Counted from the stretch's first letter, positions 55,191-64,000 are shown. The stretch is 64,000 nucleotides of DNA from Streptomyces sp. B3I8 (GCF_030816915.1 NZ_JAUSYN010000001.1:1-64000); one strand, 5' to 3'. The notes: generated by a model not told the origin, from the letters alone. Numbers and translations: made by a program.

Positions 55191-55729
55191 TCAGTTGTTC
55201 GGCGCACGTCCGCAGGCCGCGGCGCGGGCCAGGACGGAGAAGGCGCCCTCCCCGCCCCGCAGACGGTGCTTGACGCGCATGCCGTCCAGGACGACGCCCA
55301 TAGCGGACAGGGCGATACCCGCCGTGCGGCAGTCCCGGGCGAGGGCGGCACCGTCCACGCCGAGGGCAGCGATCCACGCCCGCATCTCCTCGGGCCACAG
55401 CCCCACCCGGGCCCAGGCCCGGGCCCGGGTCCGCAACTCGGGGGTGCGCAGGTGCGGGCCTGGCGGCTGAACAGGGTGAAGGCGTGGGACTCCAGCGCAC
55501 GTCCATCACCGCGGCGGCCTGACCGGTCCGTGCGCCGCCGGGCCGCGGCGGCGCGGGCGGTGCGCCGGCGGACCGCGGCGAGGTCGGCCGCCGGGTCGAG
55601 GCCTTCTCGGGCGGCGATGGCTTCAGCGGTATCGGCCGGCGCGCCGGTCCTGGCGGGGGCAAGGCAGTCGTAGACGGCCTGCAGCTCCGGGTCGTTGAAC
55701 TCCGGGTCGGTGAACCGGGCATGGGTCAC
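55191..55729 (-). pseudogene. Partner (antitoxin-like) of Doc-like toxin, frameshifted
   Basis: The first frame (55729 to about 55470) reads FTDPEFNDPELQAVYDCLAP, EAIAAREGLDPAADLAAV and SHAFTLFS. A second frame from about 55450 reads RAWARVGLWPEEMRAWIAAL, CRTAGIALSAMGVVLDG and FSVLARAAACGRAPN, ending at 55191. One shift near 55460, in a GC-rich run, joins them. I infer the antitoxin role from order and spacing only. Confidence 0.5.
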
Positions 55730-55761
55730 GGCGCATCTCCTTCAAGGGTGTGCGGGCATGG

Positions 55762-55798
55762 CGAAGGCCCCGTAGCCGAGACGGCAACGGGGCCTTCG
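55762..55798. terminator. Hairpin near 55.78 kb
   Basis: CGAAGGCCCCGT (55762-55773) pairs perfectly with ACGGGGCCTTCG (55787-55798), loop 13 bases. It lies upstream of the antitoxin-like gene and looks like a terminator of a lost upstream transcript or an attenuator of the pair. Confidence 0.5.
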
Positions 55799-56120
55799 AG
55801 GGATGCGGATCTGTGGTGGTGAGCGGCTCTCAGCGGAGCAGGCGAGGCATGAGAAGACTTCCGGCTATGAAGCGGCGGGGCACACCCCGCTCGTAAGCGG
55901 GCAACCTGGTCGAAAGTCTCGTCAAGCACACCAGTGCCAAAGGAATACCTGGTCAGAGCTGGGTGCTGGCGACAGCTCATGATGGTGGCGCCCGGACGGA
56001 ACCCGCCGGGCCGGCAAGGAGCACTGACCAAGCTCACCCGCCACCAGCGTTGCCCGCCCCGACCAGAGCGGTCCCAAAGCGGCTGCCGAGCAGAGCAGTT
56101 ACGGCCTACCGTGGGCGGTC
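55799..56120. other. Intergenic region
   Basis: No gene or clear repeat seen on either strand. Confidence 0.35.
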
Positions 56121-56917
56121 ATGAGCACGCAGGCCTTCTCCGGCGCCTACCTCCTGCCTCTCTTCCACGCGATCGAGCAGGCCCGCGCCGATGGCGCCTA
56201 CCGGCAGCTGCCCGACCCCGATCCGGCCAGCAGCCTGGCCGCCGACGACGCTCCCCTGGGCCCGTACGCGGCCGCGCACTTGATCCGCGCCTCCTACACC
56301 GCCGGCCTGGCTCATGCCGACGCACTGCGCCGTCTGACGGCGGCCGGGGAGGTCGATGCGACCAGCCCCTGGACGCTGCTGCGCGGCGCCTTGGAGAACT
56401 TCGTCACCGCCCTGTGGCTCCTGGACGGCCCTGCCGGACTGAGCGCTGGCGCCGCGCACTGTCGCTGTGGGACGAGGACATGCGCAACCGCCAGCGGCAT
56501 GAGACGGACACCAGCCCCCTCCCGTCCGGCGACGGCATGACCGGTGCGCATGTAAAGCTCCACATTCCTTCCTGTCCTCGGCACGGACGGCGCTGCAGTG
56601 ACCTGCGTTACACGTTGGGGGCGGTGCCCTACTGCACCTCGCGGGCCCGCCCGGCGTACTCCCCGGGGATGAATCCGCCTCGCCCCGTGAGCGACAGTTG
56701 GACCACGGTCGTACCGCTCGACTACGACGCCACCAACGCCCCCCAGGTCGGGCCGGTCACTACGCATACGGCGACAGGGAGTACGACCCGGGGGTTCCCT
56801 CAGTTCTTCCTCGACTCAGGTGGGCCGTCCCGTCGCCGCAGGGCGGCGGCCCTGTCTCAAGGCGTCAACGCCCTGCTCGAGTTGGTCAACGGGGTGGCGG
56901 GCTGGCTCGTCGACTGA
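56121..56917 (+). pseudogene. Hypothetical helical protein, frameshifted
   Basis: ATG 56121 opens AFSGAYLLPLFHAIEQARAD and LGPYAAAHLIRASYTAGLAH, up to ENFVTALWLLDGP. From about 56450 the sense continues in another frame (RALSLWDEDMRNRQRHETDTS). A later stretch (GVNALLELVNGVAGWLVD) ends at 56917. The middle, about 56540-56830, has a different composition. It was probably one protein of roughly 250 residues, now broken. Family not recognised. Confidence 0.45.
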
Positions 56918-56938
56918 CGCGAGAGGCCGTCAGTCGGC

Positions 56939-58090
56939 TCAGCCCGCCGCCACCTGGGACACCACCGGCGCCGGAGCCAGCCGGTGGATGGCTCCCTCGG
57001 TCTCCGAGAGCCGGGCGCCTGTGCTGACATGGAGGTGGAGGAGGATCTCGGCGGCGATCGACAGCGCCGTCTCCGCTGGCTCGGCGCCGCCCAGGTCGAG
57101 ACCGGCGGGAGAGCAGAGCCGGGCCAGTTGATCGTCCCGTACGCCTGCGGCCCGTAGCGACGCCTTGCGTTGCCCGGCGGTCCGGCGGGAGCCCAGGGCG
57201 CCGACGTACGCGAGGTCCATCTGCAACGCGGCCTGCAGCAAGGGCACGTCGAACTTGGGGTCGTGGGTGAGGGAGACGACCACGGTGCCGGGGCCGGGCC
57301 GCCCCGCCGCCGCCTCGGCGGCCAGGTGCCGGTGGGGCCAGTCCACCACGACCTCATCGGCGTCCGGGAAGCGCTCGGGGGTGATGAACACGGGCCGCGC
57401 GTCGCACACCGTCACCCGGTAACCGAGCAGCGCGCCCTGGCGGGTGAGGGCCGAGGCGAACTCGGTGGCACCGTAGACCATCATGCGGGGCGGGGGAGCC
57501 AGGCAGTTGACGAACACCCGTGGGGCGGTCCCGGCGCGCAACGTGTGGGAGCGCCTCTGCGTGAGCAGGTGTCGGGCCGTTTCCGCTACTTCGGCGTCGA
57601 GGATGGCGTCACCGGTGGATCCGGTGGTGCCGTTGGAGCAGTACACCAGGTGGGTTCCTGCAGGTACGGACCCGTGCGGCTCCACGACCGTGGCCACGGC
57701 TACGGCGTCCCCCGCCCGCAGGCGCTCCATGACAAGGCCCAATTCGGGGAAGGACTGCCGGTCGACCCGTTCGACGAGCACCTCGATGGTTCCGCCGCAG
57801 GTCAAGCCGATCGCCCCGGCGTCGTTGTCGCTCACCGCGTAGCGTTCGAGGACCGGTACGCCGTCCCGTATGGCCTGCTGCGCCAGGTCGTACACGGCGC
57901 CTTCCACGCAGCCGCCCGACACACTGCCGGTGACGGTGCCGTCCGAGGCGCAGATCATGAGGGCTCCGGGTTGGCGCGGGGCCGAGCCGTACGCCGAGAC
58001 AACGGTGGCGAGGCCGCACGGTGTGCCCGCCGCCCACAAGCGGTGGAGCCGCTCCCACATGTCGTTGACCGGGCTCCTCATGTCGTTCAT
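56939..58090 (-). CDS. XdhC/PaoD-type molybdenum cofactor chaperone
   Basis: Protein of 383 residues. The N-terminal XdhC/CoxI domain reads GLATVVSAYGSAPRQPGALM and VTGSVSGGCVEGAVYDLA. The C-terminal Rossmann-like domain has MMVYGATEFASALTRQG, DPKFDVPLLQAALQMDLAYVGALGSRRTA. These proteins receive molybdenum cofactor and load it in sulfurated or cytosine-dinucleotide form into the large subunit. The start overlaps the large-subunit stop (ATGA at 58087), so it is the fourth gene of the oxidoreductase operon. Confidence 0.9.
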   Translation of the reverse strand: MNDMRSPVNDMWERLHRLWAAGTPCGLATVVSAYGSAPRQPGALMICASDGTVTGSVSGGCVEGAVYDLAQQAIRDGVPVLERYAVSDNDAGAIGLTCGGTIEVLVERVDRQSFPELGLVMERLRAGDAVAVATVVEPHGSVPAGTHLVYCSNGTTGSTGDAILDAEVAETARHLLTQRRSHTLRAGTAPRVFVNCLAPPPRMMVYGATEFASALTRQGALLGYRVTVCDARPVFITPERFPDADEVVVDWPHRHLAAEAAAGRPGPGTVVVSLTHDPKFDVPLLQAALQMDLAYVGALGSRRTAGQRKASLRAAGVRDDQLARLCSPAGLDLGGAEPAETALSIAAEILLHLHVSTGARLSETEGAIHRLAPAPVVSQVAAG

Positions 58091-60300
58091 CGGGCTCCAC
58101 CCTCCTCTTCGATGAGCTTGTCCTGGGTGATGGGCAGGTCGCGGATGCGGCGGCCAGTGGCGTGGTAGACGGCGTTGCCGATGGCGGCGGTCATCCCGGT
58201 CATCGGTGTCTCCCCGAACCCGCGTGCGCCGAGGGCGTCGAGGTTAGCCAGGTCGGGCTTGTCCACGAAGCCCATGCGGATCTCGTCGATATCGGCGTTG
58301 ACCGGCACCAGGTAGCCCGACAGGTTCGGGTTGACGATTCGCCCCAGGTGCTGGTCGACCAGGGTGTGCTCGGACAGGGTGAAACCGACGGCCCAGACAG
58401 CGCCGCCGATGCCCTGGCTGCGCAGGGTCCTGCGGTTCAGCACCCGGCCGGCGTCGAAGTACCCGTACATGCGGGTGACGCGGACCTGTCCGAGCCGGGG
58501 GTTGACCCGTACTTCCGCGAAGCAGGCGCCGGTGGAGTAACCGGGCGGGATGAAGACGGGGTTGGCGGTGGCCTCGACGGGTTCGCCATGCCGGGTCACG
58601 ACCGCGCGGACGGTGTCGCGGCGTGTGCGCCGGTCGGTGTCGTAGAGGACTCCGTCCTCGACGGTGATCCGGTCGGCCGGGACGCCGCGCAGGGGGGAGC
58701 GGGTGTCCGCGACGGCGATGTCGATCAGTGCCCGGCGGGCCGTGGTGCAGGCCCGGTTGACGGCGGCGCCGACCCCGGGAACGGTGGCGGAAGCGGCGGA
58801 GACGAACGCGAACGGGTAAGCGGTGTCCCCGAGTTGGAAGTCCACGTCGTCGACGTCCAGGCCGAGGCTCTCCGCGGCCACTTGGGACATGACGGTGTAC
58901 GTGCCGGTTCCGATGTCGTGGGTGGCGACCTGGACCACCGCTTGCCCGTCGGCGGAGATCATGACGCGGGCCCCGGCCCCCGGCCGTCCGCCGGCCGTGT
59001 GCCCGGCGGTCGCCATGCCCCAGCCGATCAGGGTGTCCCCGTCGCGCATCGACCGCGGGCGCGGATCGCGCCGGTGCCAGCCGAAGGCGTCAGCACCACG
59101 GCGGTAGCACTCCTCCAGGTGTTTGCTGCCGAACGGGGCGCCGTCCTCCTCGGGGTTGTCCGCGGCGTAATTGCGCAGCCGTAGTTCGATGGGGTCCATG
59201 CCCAGTTCGTAGCTCAGCTCGTCGAGTGCCGTTTCCAGGCCGTGGGAGGCGACGGCCTCCGGTGACCGCATCATGCTCGGCGCGGGCAGGTGCAGCGCCA
59301 CCGCCTGCTGTGTCACCCGCACATGGGGGCAGGTGTACAACATGCGGGTGGGCTCGCTGGTGTTGAACAGCAAATCCTCGGTACGACCGACCTGGGAGGT
59401 GGTGACGTGCTCGATGGCGGTGAGCGTGCCGTCCCGCTTCGCTCCGATCCGCAGCCGCTGGTGGGTCTCCGGGCGGTGGCCGTTGGACGTGTAGGCGTGG
59501 GCGCGGGAGAGCACCAGTTTGACCGGGCGCCGCAGCTCGCGGGCGATGGCGGCGGTGATCAGGGTGTGCGGCCACACCGGGCCCTTGGCGCCGAAGCCTC
59601 CGCCCAGGAACCGGGACAGCACCCGCACGTTGGCGGGAGGCACTCCCAGCGCCGCGGCCACGGTGGCCTTGGTGGCGTTGATGCCCTGCGCCGTTTCGTA
59701 GATCGTCAGCTTCTCGCCGTCCCATACGGCGGTCGTGGCGGAGGGTTCGAGGGCGTTGTGGTGGTGCATGGGCGTCGTATAGCTGACGTCGATGCGTACG
59801 TCCGCCTGCGCCAGGCCCGACACGGGGTCGCCGCGGGTGACGTCATTGGGGCCTTTCAGACCCGACGTGGGCACGAAGGCCTCGTCCATGGCCGCGGCCA
59901 GGTCGGCCTGAGGCGTGCTGGTGTCGTAGGAGACATCGACGAGTGACGCGGCGTGTCGGGCCTGCTCGGGAGTCTGGGCCACGACGTAGGCCACCGGCTG
60001 GCCGCTGTGGTGGATGTCCGCGTTCTGGAGGGGGATGACCCGCTTCCAGTACACCGTTCCCTGCTCCGTGGGCACGGCTAGCCGGGGCATGTTCTCGTGG
60101 GTGTAGACGGCGACCACACCGGGTGAGCGCTCGGCGTTCCGCACGTTGATGCCAATGATGCGGGCGTTGGCGACCGTGCTCAGCACGAGGAAGCCGTGCA
60201 GGGCCCCGCGGACTTCGATGTCCGCGGTGTAGGTGGCCGCACCGGTCACCTTGGCGCGCCCGTCGACCCGGGCGAGAGGGCTGCCGACGATCGGGCTCAT
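58087..60300 (-). CDS. paoC: Aldehyde oxidoreductase molybdenum subunit (PaoC-like)
   Basis: Protein of 737 residues from ATG 60300 (MSPIVGSPLARVDGRAKVTG); upstream sequence in the same frame is a shadow of the FAD gene. Family blocks: ATYTADIEVRGALHGFLVLS, FLGGGFGAKGPVWPHT, NRRTLRSQGIGGAVWAVGF, and near the end ALGARGFGETPMTGM with the catalytic Glu that abstracts a proton from the Mo-bound water. Length and order agree with PaoC of the E. coli periplasmic aldehyde oxidoreductase PaoABC. Substrates would be (aromatic) aldehydes. Overlaps paoB at one base and the XdhC gene. Confidence 0.92.
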   Translation of the reverse strand: MSPIVGSPLARVDGRAKVTGAATYTADIEVRGALHGFLVLSTVANARIIGINVRNAERSPGVVAVYTHENMPRLAVPTEQGTVYWKRVIPLQNADIHHSGQPVAYVVAQTPEQARHAASLVDVSYDTSTPQADLAAAMDEAFVPTSGLKGPNDVTRGDPVSGLAQADVRIDVSYTTPMHHHNALEPSATTAVWDGEKLTIYETAQGINATKATVAAALGVPPANVRVLSRFLGGGFGAKGPVWPHTLITAAIARELRRPVKLVLSRAHAYTSNGHRPETHQRLRIGAKRDGTLTAIEHVTTSQVGRTEDLLFNTSEPTRMLYTCPHVRVTQQAVALHLPAPSMMRSPEAVASHGLETALDELSYELGMDPIELRLRNYAADNPEEDGAPFGSKHLEECYRRGADAFGWHRRDPRPRSMRDGDTLIGWGMATAGHTAGGRPGAGARVMISADGQAVVQVATHDIGTGTYTVMSQVAAESLGLDVDDVDFQLGDTAYPFAFVSAASATVPGVGAAVNRACTTARRALIDIAVADTRSPLRGVPADRITVEDGVLYDTDRRTRRDTVRAVVTRHGEPVEATANPVFIPPGYSTGACFAEVRVNPRLGQVRVTRMYGYFDAGRVLNRRTLRSQGIGGAVWAVGFTLSEHTLVDQHLGRIVNPNLSGYLVPVNADIDEIRMGFVDKPDLANLDALGARGFGETPMTGMTAAIGNAVYHATGRRIRDLPITQDKLIEEEGGAR

Positions 60301-61280
60301 TACCGTCCTCCGAGATCTTCGAGAACGTCGGCCAGGGCACGCTGCACCAGCTCGACCTTGAACGCGTTGTGCTCGCGAGGCTGAGCGCCCTCGACCAGGG
60401 CCCGCCTGGCCGCCGCGATGGTGGCCTGGTTCAGGGGGCGCCCGCGCAGGGCGTCCTCGACCTCGGGTGAACGCCACGGCCTGGTGGCGATGCCGCCGAA
60501 GGCGAGCCGGACGTCACGAACCGTCCCCCGCTCCCGGGTGAGGGCGGCGGCCACGGAGACCACGGCGAACTCGAAGGTGGCCCGGTCGCGCAGCTTGAGG
60601 TAGCGGGAGTCGGCCGCCAGGCGGCTCTGCGGTATCTCGACGCCGGTGATGAGTTCGCCGTGCCGCAGCGCGGTCTCCCGGTGCGGGGTGGAGCCGGGCA
60701 AGCGGTAGAAGTCCTGGAGCGGGAGGGAGCGGCGGCCGTCCGGGCCGAGGGTGAGGACGGTGGCGTCCAGGGCGGTCAGGGCCACGGCCAGGTCGGATGG
60801 ATGGACGGCGATGCAGTGCTCGCTGCCGCCGTGGATGGCGTGCCAGCGGTTCTGCCCGGTGATCGCGGGGCAGCCGCTGCCGGGTTCGCGCTTGTTGCAG
60901 GCGCTGCCGACGTCGCGGAAGTACCAGCAGCGGGTGCGCTGCATCAGATTGCCGCCGATGGTGGCCCTGTTGCGGATCTGCGGGGACGCGGAGGCGAGCA
61001 GGGCTTCGGAGAGTACGGGGAAGCGCTCCCGGACCACCGGGTGCTCGGCTACGTCCCCCATGCGGGCCGTGGCACCGATCCGCAGTCGGCCCTGGCCGAC
61101 GCCGATGCCCGACAGGTCGAGACCGCTCACGTCGACGACGAGGTCCGGGGTGAGGACGCCGTCCTTCATCAGGTTCGTCAGTTCGGTCCCGCCCCCGATG
61201 AACGCGCCACCGGGATGGCCCGCGACCAGGCCGACGGCGTCGGCGGGGCGCGACGCACGCGCGTACTCGAAGAGCTTCAC
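60300..61280 (-). CDS. paoB: Aldehyde oxidoreductase FAD subunit (PaoB-like)
   Basis: Protein of 326 residues from GTG 61280 (VKLFEYARASRPADAV). The FAD-binding loop is GGAFIGGGTELTNLMKDGV. RNRATIGGNLMQRTRCWYFR followed by ACNKREPGSGCPAI supplies the extra Cys residues that in PaoB-type subunits hold a [4Fe-4S] cluster, not found in xanthine dehydrogenase FAD subunits. It transfers electrons from the Fe-S subunit to the acceptor. The start overlaps the paoA stop (61277). Confidence 0.92.
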   Translation of the reverse strand: MKLFEYARASRPADAVGLVAGHPGGAFIGGGTELTNLMKDGVLTPDLVVDVSGLDLSGIGVGQGRLRIGATARMGDVAEHPVVRERFPVLSEALLASASPQIRNRATIGGNLMQRTRCWYFRDVGSACNKREPGSGCPAITGQNRWHAIHGGSEHCIAVHPSDLAVALTALDATVLTLGPDGRRSLPLQDFYRLPGSTPHRETALRHGELITGVEIPQSRLAADSRYLKLRDRATFEFAVVSVAAALTRERGTVRDVRLAFGGIATRPWRSPEVEDALRGRPLNQATIAAARRALVEGAQPREHNAFKVELVQRALADVLEDLGGR

Positions 61281-61900
61281 TTCACTTGTCCCTTCGCGGC
61301 GTCCCGTACGGCGTCGACGATGTTCGGGTAACAGCCGCAGCGGCACAGGTTGCCGCTCATCCACTCGCGGACTTCGGTGTCCGATCCGGCGTGGCCCTCC
61401 CGGATGCAGGCGACGGCTGACATGATCTGCCCGGAGGTGCAGAACCCGCACTGGAAGGCGTCGCGCCGGATGAACGCCTCCTGCACCGGGTGCAGTTCGT
61501 CCCCTCGGGCCAGGCCCTCGATCGTGGTGATCTCCCGTCCGTCCTCCATGACGGCGAGCGTCATGCACGACTTGACCCGCTGCCCGTCGATGAGGACGGT
61601 GCAGGCGCCGCACTCACCGCGGTCACAGCCCTTCTTCGTCCCGGTCAGCCCGACCCGCTCGCGCAGCGCGTCCAGCAGGGTGACCCGGGACTCGACCGTG
61701 ACGTGGCGCTCCACGCCGTTGACACGGAGGGTCACGTCGGCCGTCGAGGCGGGGGAGGGCAGCGCGGTCCCCGCGCCGGCGGCGACCGTGGTGATGCCGC
61801 CCGACGCGGCCACGGCGACCGCGCCTACCGCGCCGGCCTTGAGCACGCTGCGGCGGCTGTGTTCGTCGGCTGAGTGGTCGTGCTCGTCAGTGTCGGACAT
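61277..61900 (-). CDS. paoA: Aldehyde oxidoreductase [2Fe-2S] subunit with Tat signal (PaoA-like)
   Basis: Protein of 207 residues from ATG 61900. Residues 15-33 form a Tat signal (SRRSVLKAGAVGAVAVAASG), so the assembled complex would be exported. The plant-type cluster is CDRGECGACTVL plus a later Cys, and the second cluster is CGFCTSGQ and CRCGCYPNI. First gene of the operon paoA-paoB-paoC-xdhC, all overlapping. It is divergent from a TetR gene with an operator-like inverted repeat at 62072-62117, so induction by an aldehyde or related ligand is likely. Confidence 0.93.
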   Translation of the reverse strand: MSDTDEHDHSADEHSRRSVLKAGAVGAVAVAASGGITTVAAGAGTALPSPASTADVTLRVNGVERHVTVESRVTLLDALRERVGLTGTKKGCDRGECGACTVLIDGQRVKSCMTLAVMEDGREITTIEGLARGDELHPVQEAFIRRDAFQCGFCTSGQIMSAVACIREGHAGSDTEVREWMSGNLCRCGCYPNIVDAVRDAAKGQVK

Positions 61901-62071
61901 ACGTCTGGGTCTCCTAGCGGAAGGGTGACGGGCGGGAGAAGGGGATGCGGTGGCGCGTCGGGGGACCCGGGCCGGGCACGGGAAGGCGCCGTCCAGGGTC
62001 CGCGGGGAAGCCCAACTTGGCGCTGACCAGCGGGTGTTCCCGCAGAGAATCACTGCTTACGAGTTAACTGT

Positions 62072-62117
62072 ATCGACGATAACACAGCAGTGATGTCGGT
62101 CAAGCGTTATCATCGAT
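62072..62117. promoter_or_regulatory. Operator-like inverted repeat between pao operon and TetR gene
   Basis: ATCGACGATAAC (62072-62083) and GTTATCATCGAT (62106-62117) are inverted with one mismatch. The right half ends directly before the TetR start. The site can cover both divergent promoters. Confidence 0.7.
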
Positions 62118-62125
62118 CCGTGACG

Positions 62126-62893
62126 ATGACGCTCCCCGATCCCCACCAGCCACGCGAGCGCATCCTCCGGGCAGCGGCGGACCTGCTCGCGCGTGGCGGA
62201 CGCGAGGCGGTCTCCACCCGCTCGGTCAGCGCCGCCGCGAGCGTGCAGGCACAGACGATCTACCGGCATTTCGGAGACATGCAGGGGCTGCTGGACGCGG
62301 TGGCCCGCCAGGGCTACGCCTCCTACCTGGCCGCCAAGCGGGAGAACCTCATCACCGGTGACCCCGTCGAGCAACTGCGGCGCGGCTGGTCCCTGCACGT
62401 GGCCTTCGGGCTCGCCAACCCGGCTGTCTACCGGCTGCTCAACACCGACGCGCGTCCCGGCGCCGGGGACGCGGCGAACGGTGAGGCCGGCAGCCTGCTC
62501 CGGCAGCTCGTCACCCGGGTCGCCGAGGCCGGACGGCTGCGCGTCGGCGTCGAAGAGGCGGCGACGATGATCCACGCGGCGGGCGTCGGCGTCACGCTCA
62601 CGCTCATCAAGGCCGACGCCGCCGGCCGCCTCGCCGACCACGAGGGCCTGTCGGAACGCACCCGCGAGGCCGTGTTCGCGGCACTCGTCACGGACCTGGA
62701 CGACACCCCGCCCGAGGGCACGTGTGCCGCGCGCTGCGCCCGGCACGCCGTCGCCCTCAAGGCCCTGCTCGACGACGGGGAGCGCCCCTTCACCGCGGGG
62801 GAGTACACCCTGCTGGGCGAGTGGCTCACGAGGCTCGCCACCGCGGCGGCGGACGGTGAGGAAAGCGACTCCCCTGCCGCGTCCGACAGTTGA
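62126..62893 (+). CDS. TetR-family regulator of the pao operon
   Basis: Protein of 255 residues from ATG 62126; GTG 62120 is equally possible. The HTH reads VSTRSVSAAASVQAQTIYRHFGDMQGLLDAVA. The ligand domain (GWSLHVAFGLANPAVYRLL) is paralogous to that of the TetR at 47228. It is divergent from paoA with an inverted repeat between them, so it is the likely repressor of the operon and of itself. A strong terminator follows at 62974. Confidence 0.9.
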   Translation: MTLPDPHQPRERILRAAADLLARGGREAVSTRSVSAAASVQAQTIYRHFGDMQGLLDAVARQGYASYLAAKRENLITGDPVEQLRRGWSLHVAFGLANPAVYRLLNTDARPGAGDAANGEAGSLLRQLVTRVAEAGRLRVGVEEAATMIHAAGVGVTLTLIKADAAGRLADHEGLSERTREAVFAALVTDLDDTPPEGTCAARCARHAVALKALLDDGERPFTAGEYTLLGEWLTRLATAAADGEESDSPAASDS

Positions 62894-62973
62894 CCCCCAC
62901 TTCCGGACCTCCCTGTGTCGCTGGCCGAATGCCGATGGCCGAGCCGGGCGGGTCCCGCCTCGGCCACGCACTC

Positions 62974-63010
62974 CCGCCTCGCCGGTCAGACGGGCTGACC
63001 GGCGAGGCGG
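62974..63010 (+). terminator. 16-bp stem terminator after TetR gene
   Basis: CCGCCTCGCCGGTCAG (62974-62989) pairs perfectly with 62995-63010 around a 5-base loop, 80 bases after the TetR stop. Confidence 0.8.
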
Positions 63011-63020
63011 ACGGTCAAGG

Positions 63021-63315
63021 AACTCAGCCGTCGCCGGGGTCGGGTGCGGGGTCGGGCGTTTTGCCGCCGGAGTCGGTTCGGGCGTTGCGGGGGCCTGCAG
63101 TGCGTCGGCTTGTGGGGTTGCGTCGGGAGGGCAGGCTTACCACGGCGCATGTGAGGTCGGCGGCGGATGTGCTGGGAGTGCGGGAGCGTGCGGTGTGGCG
63201 GTGGCTGGCTGCGGCGGAACGCGATGATGGCGCGGGTGTGGCGCCGGGGGAGCGGGCCAGCAGTCACGGGAGGTTCACGGTCACTGAGGAGATCCGGGCT
63301 CTGCTGGGGCTTGGT
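63021..63315 (+). pseudogene. Transposase-like N-terminal HTH fragment
   Basis: One frame reads AVRRLVGLRREGRLTTAHVRSAADVLGVRERAVWRWLAAAE and GRFTVTEEIRALLGLG, the double helix-turn-helix start of a Mu/IS481-type DDE transposase. It is cut off near 63315 by the IS5-type sequence that follows in another frame. No start codon is evident. Remnant only. Confidence 0.55.
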
Positions 63316-63319
63316 GCCG

Positions 63320-64000
63320 GCCTGGCTGGAGGGCCGGGGTGGGCAGCCCGAGGGCTACTGCCACCGACAGATGCTGGACGCGATCCGCTGCCTGGTCGCG
63401 GGCGGGATCTCCTGGCGGGCGATGCCCGCGGACTTCCCCGCCTGGGGCCGGGTCTACGCCTTCTTCCGCCGCTGGCGCGAGCACGGGCTGATCACCGAAT
63501 TCCCTGACCGGCTGCGCGGACGGGTGCATGAGCGGGAGGGCCGCGAGGCCGAGCCCACGGCCGGGATCATCGATGCGCAGTCGGTGAAGGCCGCGGCCTT
63601 GGTGCCGTCCGTCTCACGCGGCTGCGACGGCGGGAAGAAGGTGGGCGGCCGCAAACGGCACATCGTGACCGACACCCTCGGCCTGCTCCTGGTCGCCGCG
63701 GTGACTGCCGCGAACATCGGCGACCGGGATGCTGCGACGGGCCTGCTCGGGAGGCTGCGCCGCCTGCACCGCGGCATCACCCTGGTCCGGGCCGATGGCG
63801 GCTACACCGGCGGCCTCGTCGACTGGTGCCGGGACAAACTCGCCCTGACCTTGGAGATCGTCAAGCGCACCGACGACATGACGGGATTTGTGGTGCTGCC
63901 CAGGCGCTGGGTGGCAGAGCGCACGTTCGCGTGGCTGGTGCATTCGCGCCGCCTGGGCCGGGACTACGAGACGTTGCCGGCCAGCAGCGAGGCGATGATC
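63320..64000 (+). CDS. IS5-family transposase, partial (runs off window)
   Basis: Open from about 63320 to the window end: WLEGRGGQPEGYCHRQMLDA, ISWRAMPADFPAWGRVYAFF, AGIIDAQSVKAAALVPS (first Asp), KVGGRKRHIVTDTLGLLL, RADGGYTGGLVDWCRDKL (second Asp) and RRWVAERTFAWLVHSRRLGRDYE (Glu). All DDE positions are present. The 5' part joins the HTH fragment directly with no terminal repeat or start, so the element is truncated on the left. Confidence 0.85.

Noticed and set aside
58162..59184. 340-residue plus-strand open frame inside paoC
   Set aside because: Gly/Asp/Val-rich antisense shadow of the molybdenum subunit.
1..64000. tRNA, rRNA and CRISPR arrays
   Set aside because: No cloverleaf with a T-loop GTTCGA pattern in the right context, no rRNA-like conserved blocks and no repeat-spacer arrays were found by eye.

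Overview
The sequence reads as the very end of a linear Streptomyces replicon (chromosome arm or giant linear plasmid). Base 1 begins with the canonical Streptomyces telomere (CCCGCGGAGCGGG, followed by a ladder of GC-rich palindromes with TGC loops). Coding is high-GC actinobacterial throughout, and the first large gene is a telomere-proximal DEAH helicase of the TtrA type. Many genes are frameshifted, truncated or broken by insertion sequences, as is usual in the gene-poor and recombination-prone ends of these replicons.

Layout. 0-7 kb: telomere, small unknown gene, frameshifted helicase, DUF4238 gene, large unknown gene. 6.7-10.5 kb: a compact operon (small effector-like protein, NLR-like protein with a degenerate P-loop, small third protein) flanked by two directly repeated, decayed copies of the same gene pair. 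The first two proteins carry matching RHIM-like amyloid motifs with the tetrads IQIG and VQVG. 10.5-12.4 kb: RelE/AbrB-type toxin-antitoxin pair and a winged-helix protein. 12.4-15.5 kb: small Streptomyces genes, a 12-bp-phased CGCAAC array, and an ECF sigma factor operon. 15.5-20 kb: a four-gene operon (47-residue basic peptide, ROX/cupin_4 hydroxylase, aldo/keto reductase, APH-like kinase) divergent from an XRE/TPR regulator. It has the shape of an undescribed RiPP locus. 20-23.2 kb: PIN protein, zinc ribbon protein, wreck of a replication-relaxation gene, secreted protein.

23.5-29 kb: a secreted HNH nuclease gene is split by a 4.86-kb Tn554-like element (TnpA intact, TnpB apparently without its catalytic domain, TnpC-like protein, two passengers) with an 8-bp direct repeat at the junctions. 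29-34.6 kb: methyltransferase, OGG-fold plus PIN operon, TIGR02391 gene (frameshifted), HTH protein. 34.7-43.6 kb: gene truncated by an IS3 remnant, broken RHS/YD-repeat gene, TetR plus SDR reductase, SARP pseudogene. 43.7-48 kb: aldehyde dehydrogenase, two SDRs and a TetR regulator, a probable aldehyde/alcohol oxidation cluster whose dehydrogenase has lost the usual catalytic Glu. 48-50.3 kb: IS and gene debris. 50.4-53.9 kb: VOC protein, WYL regulator, YdeI protein and aldo/keto reductase, with one 21-bp operator-like sequence upstream of two loci. 54-57 kb: IS5 debris, Doc-like toxin-antitoxin pair, broken gene. 57-63 kb: complete PaoABC-type molybdenum aldehyde oxidoreductase operon with its XdhC chaperone, divergent from a TetR regulator with an operator-like inverted repeat. 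63-64 kb: truncated transposase pieces running off the window.

No rRNA, tRNA or CRISPR array was seen. Functions come from motif recognition by eye. No database search or structure prediction was possible.
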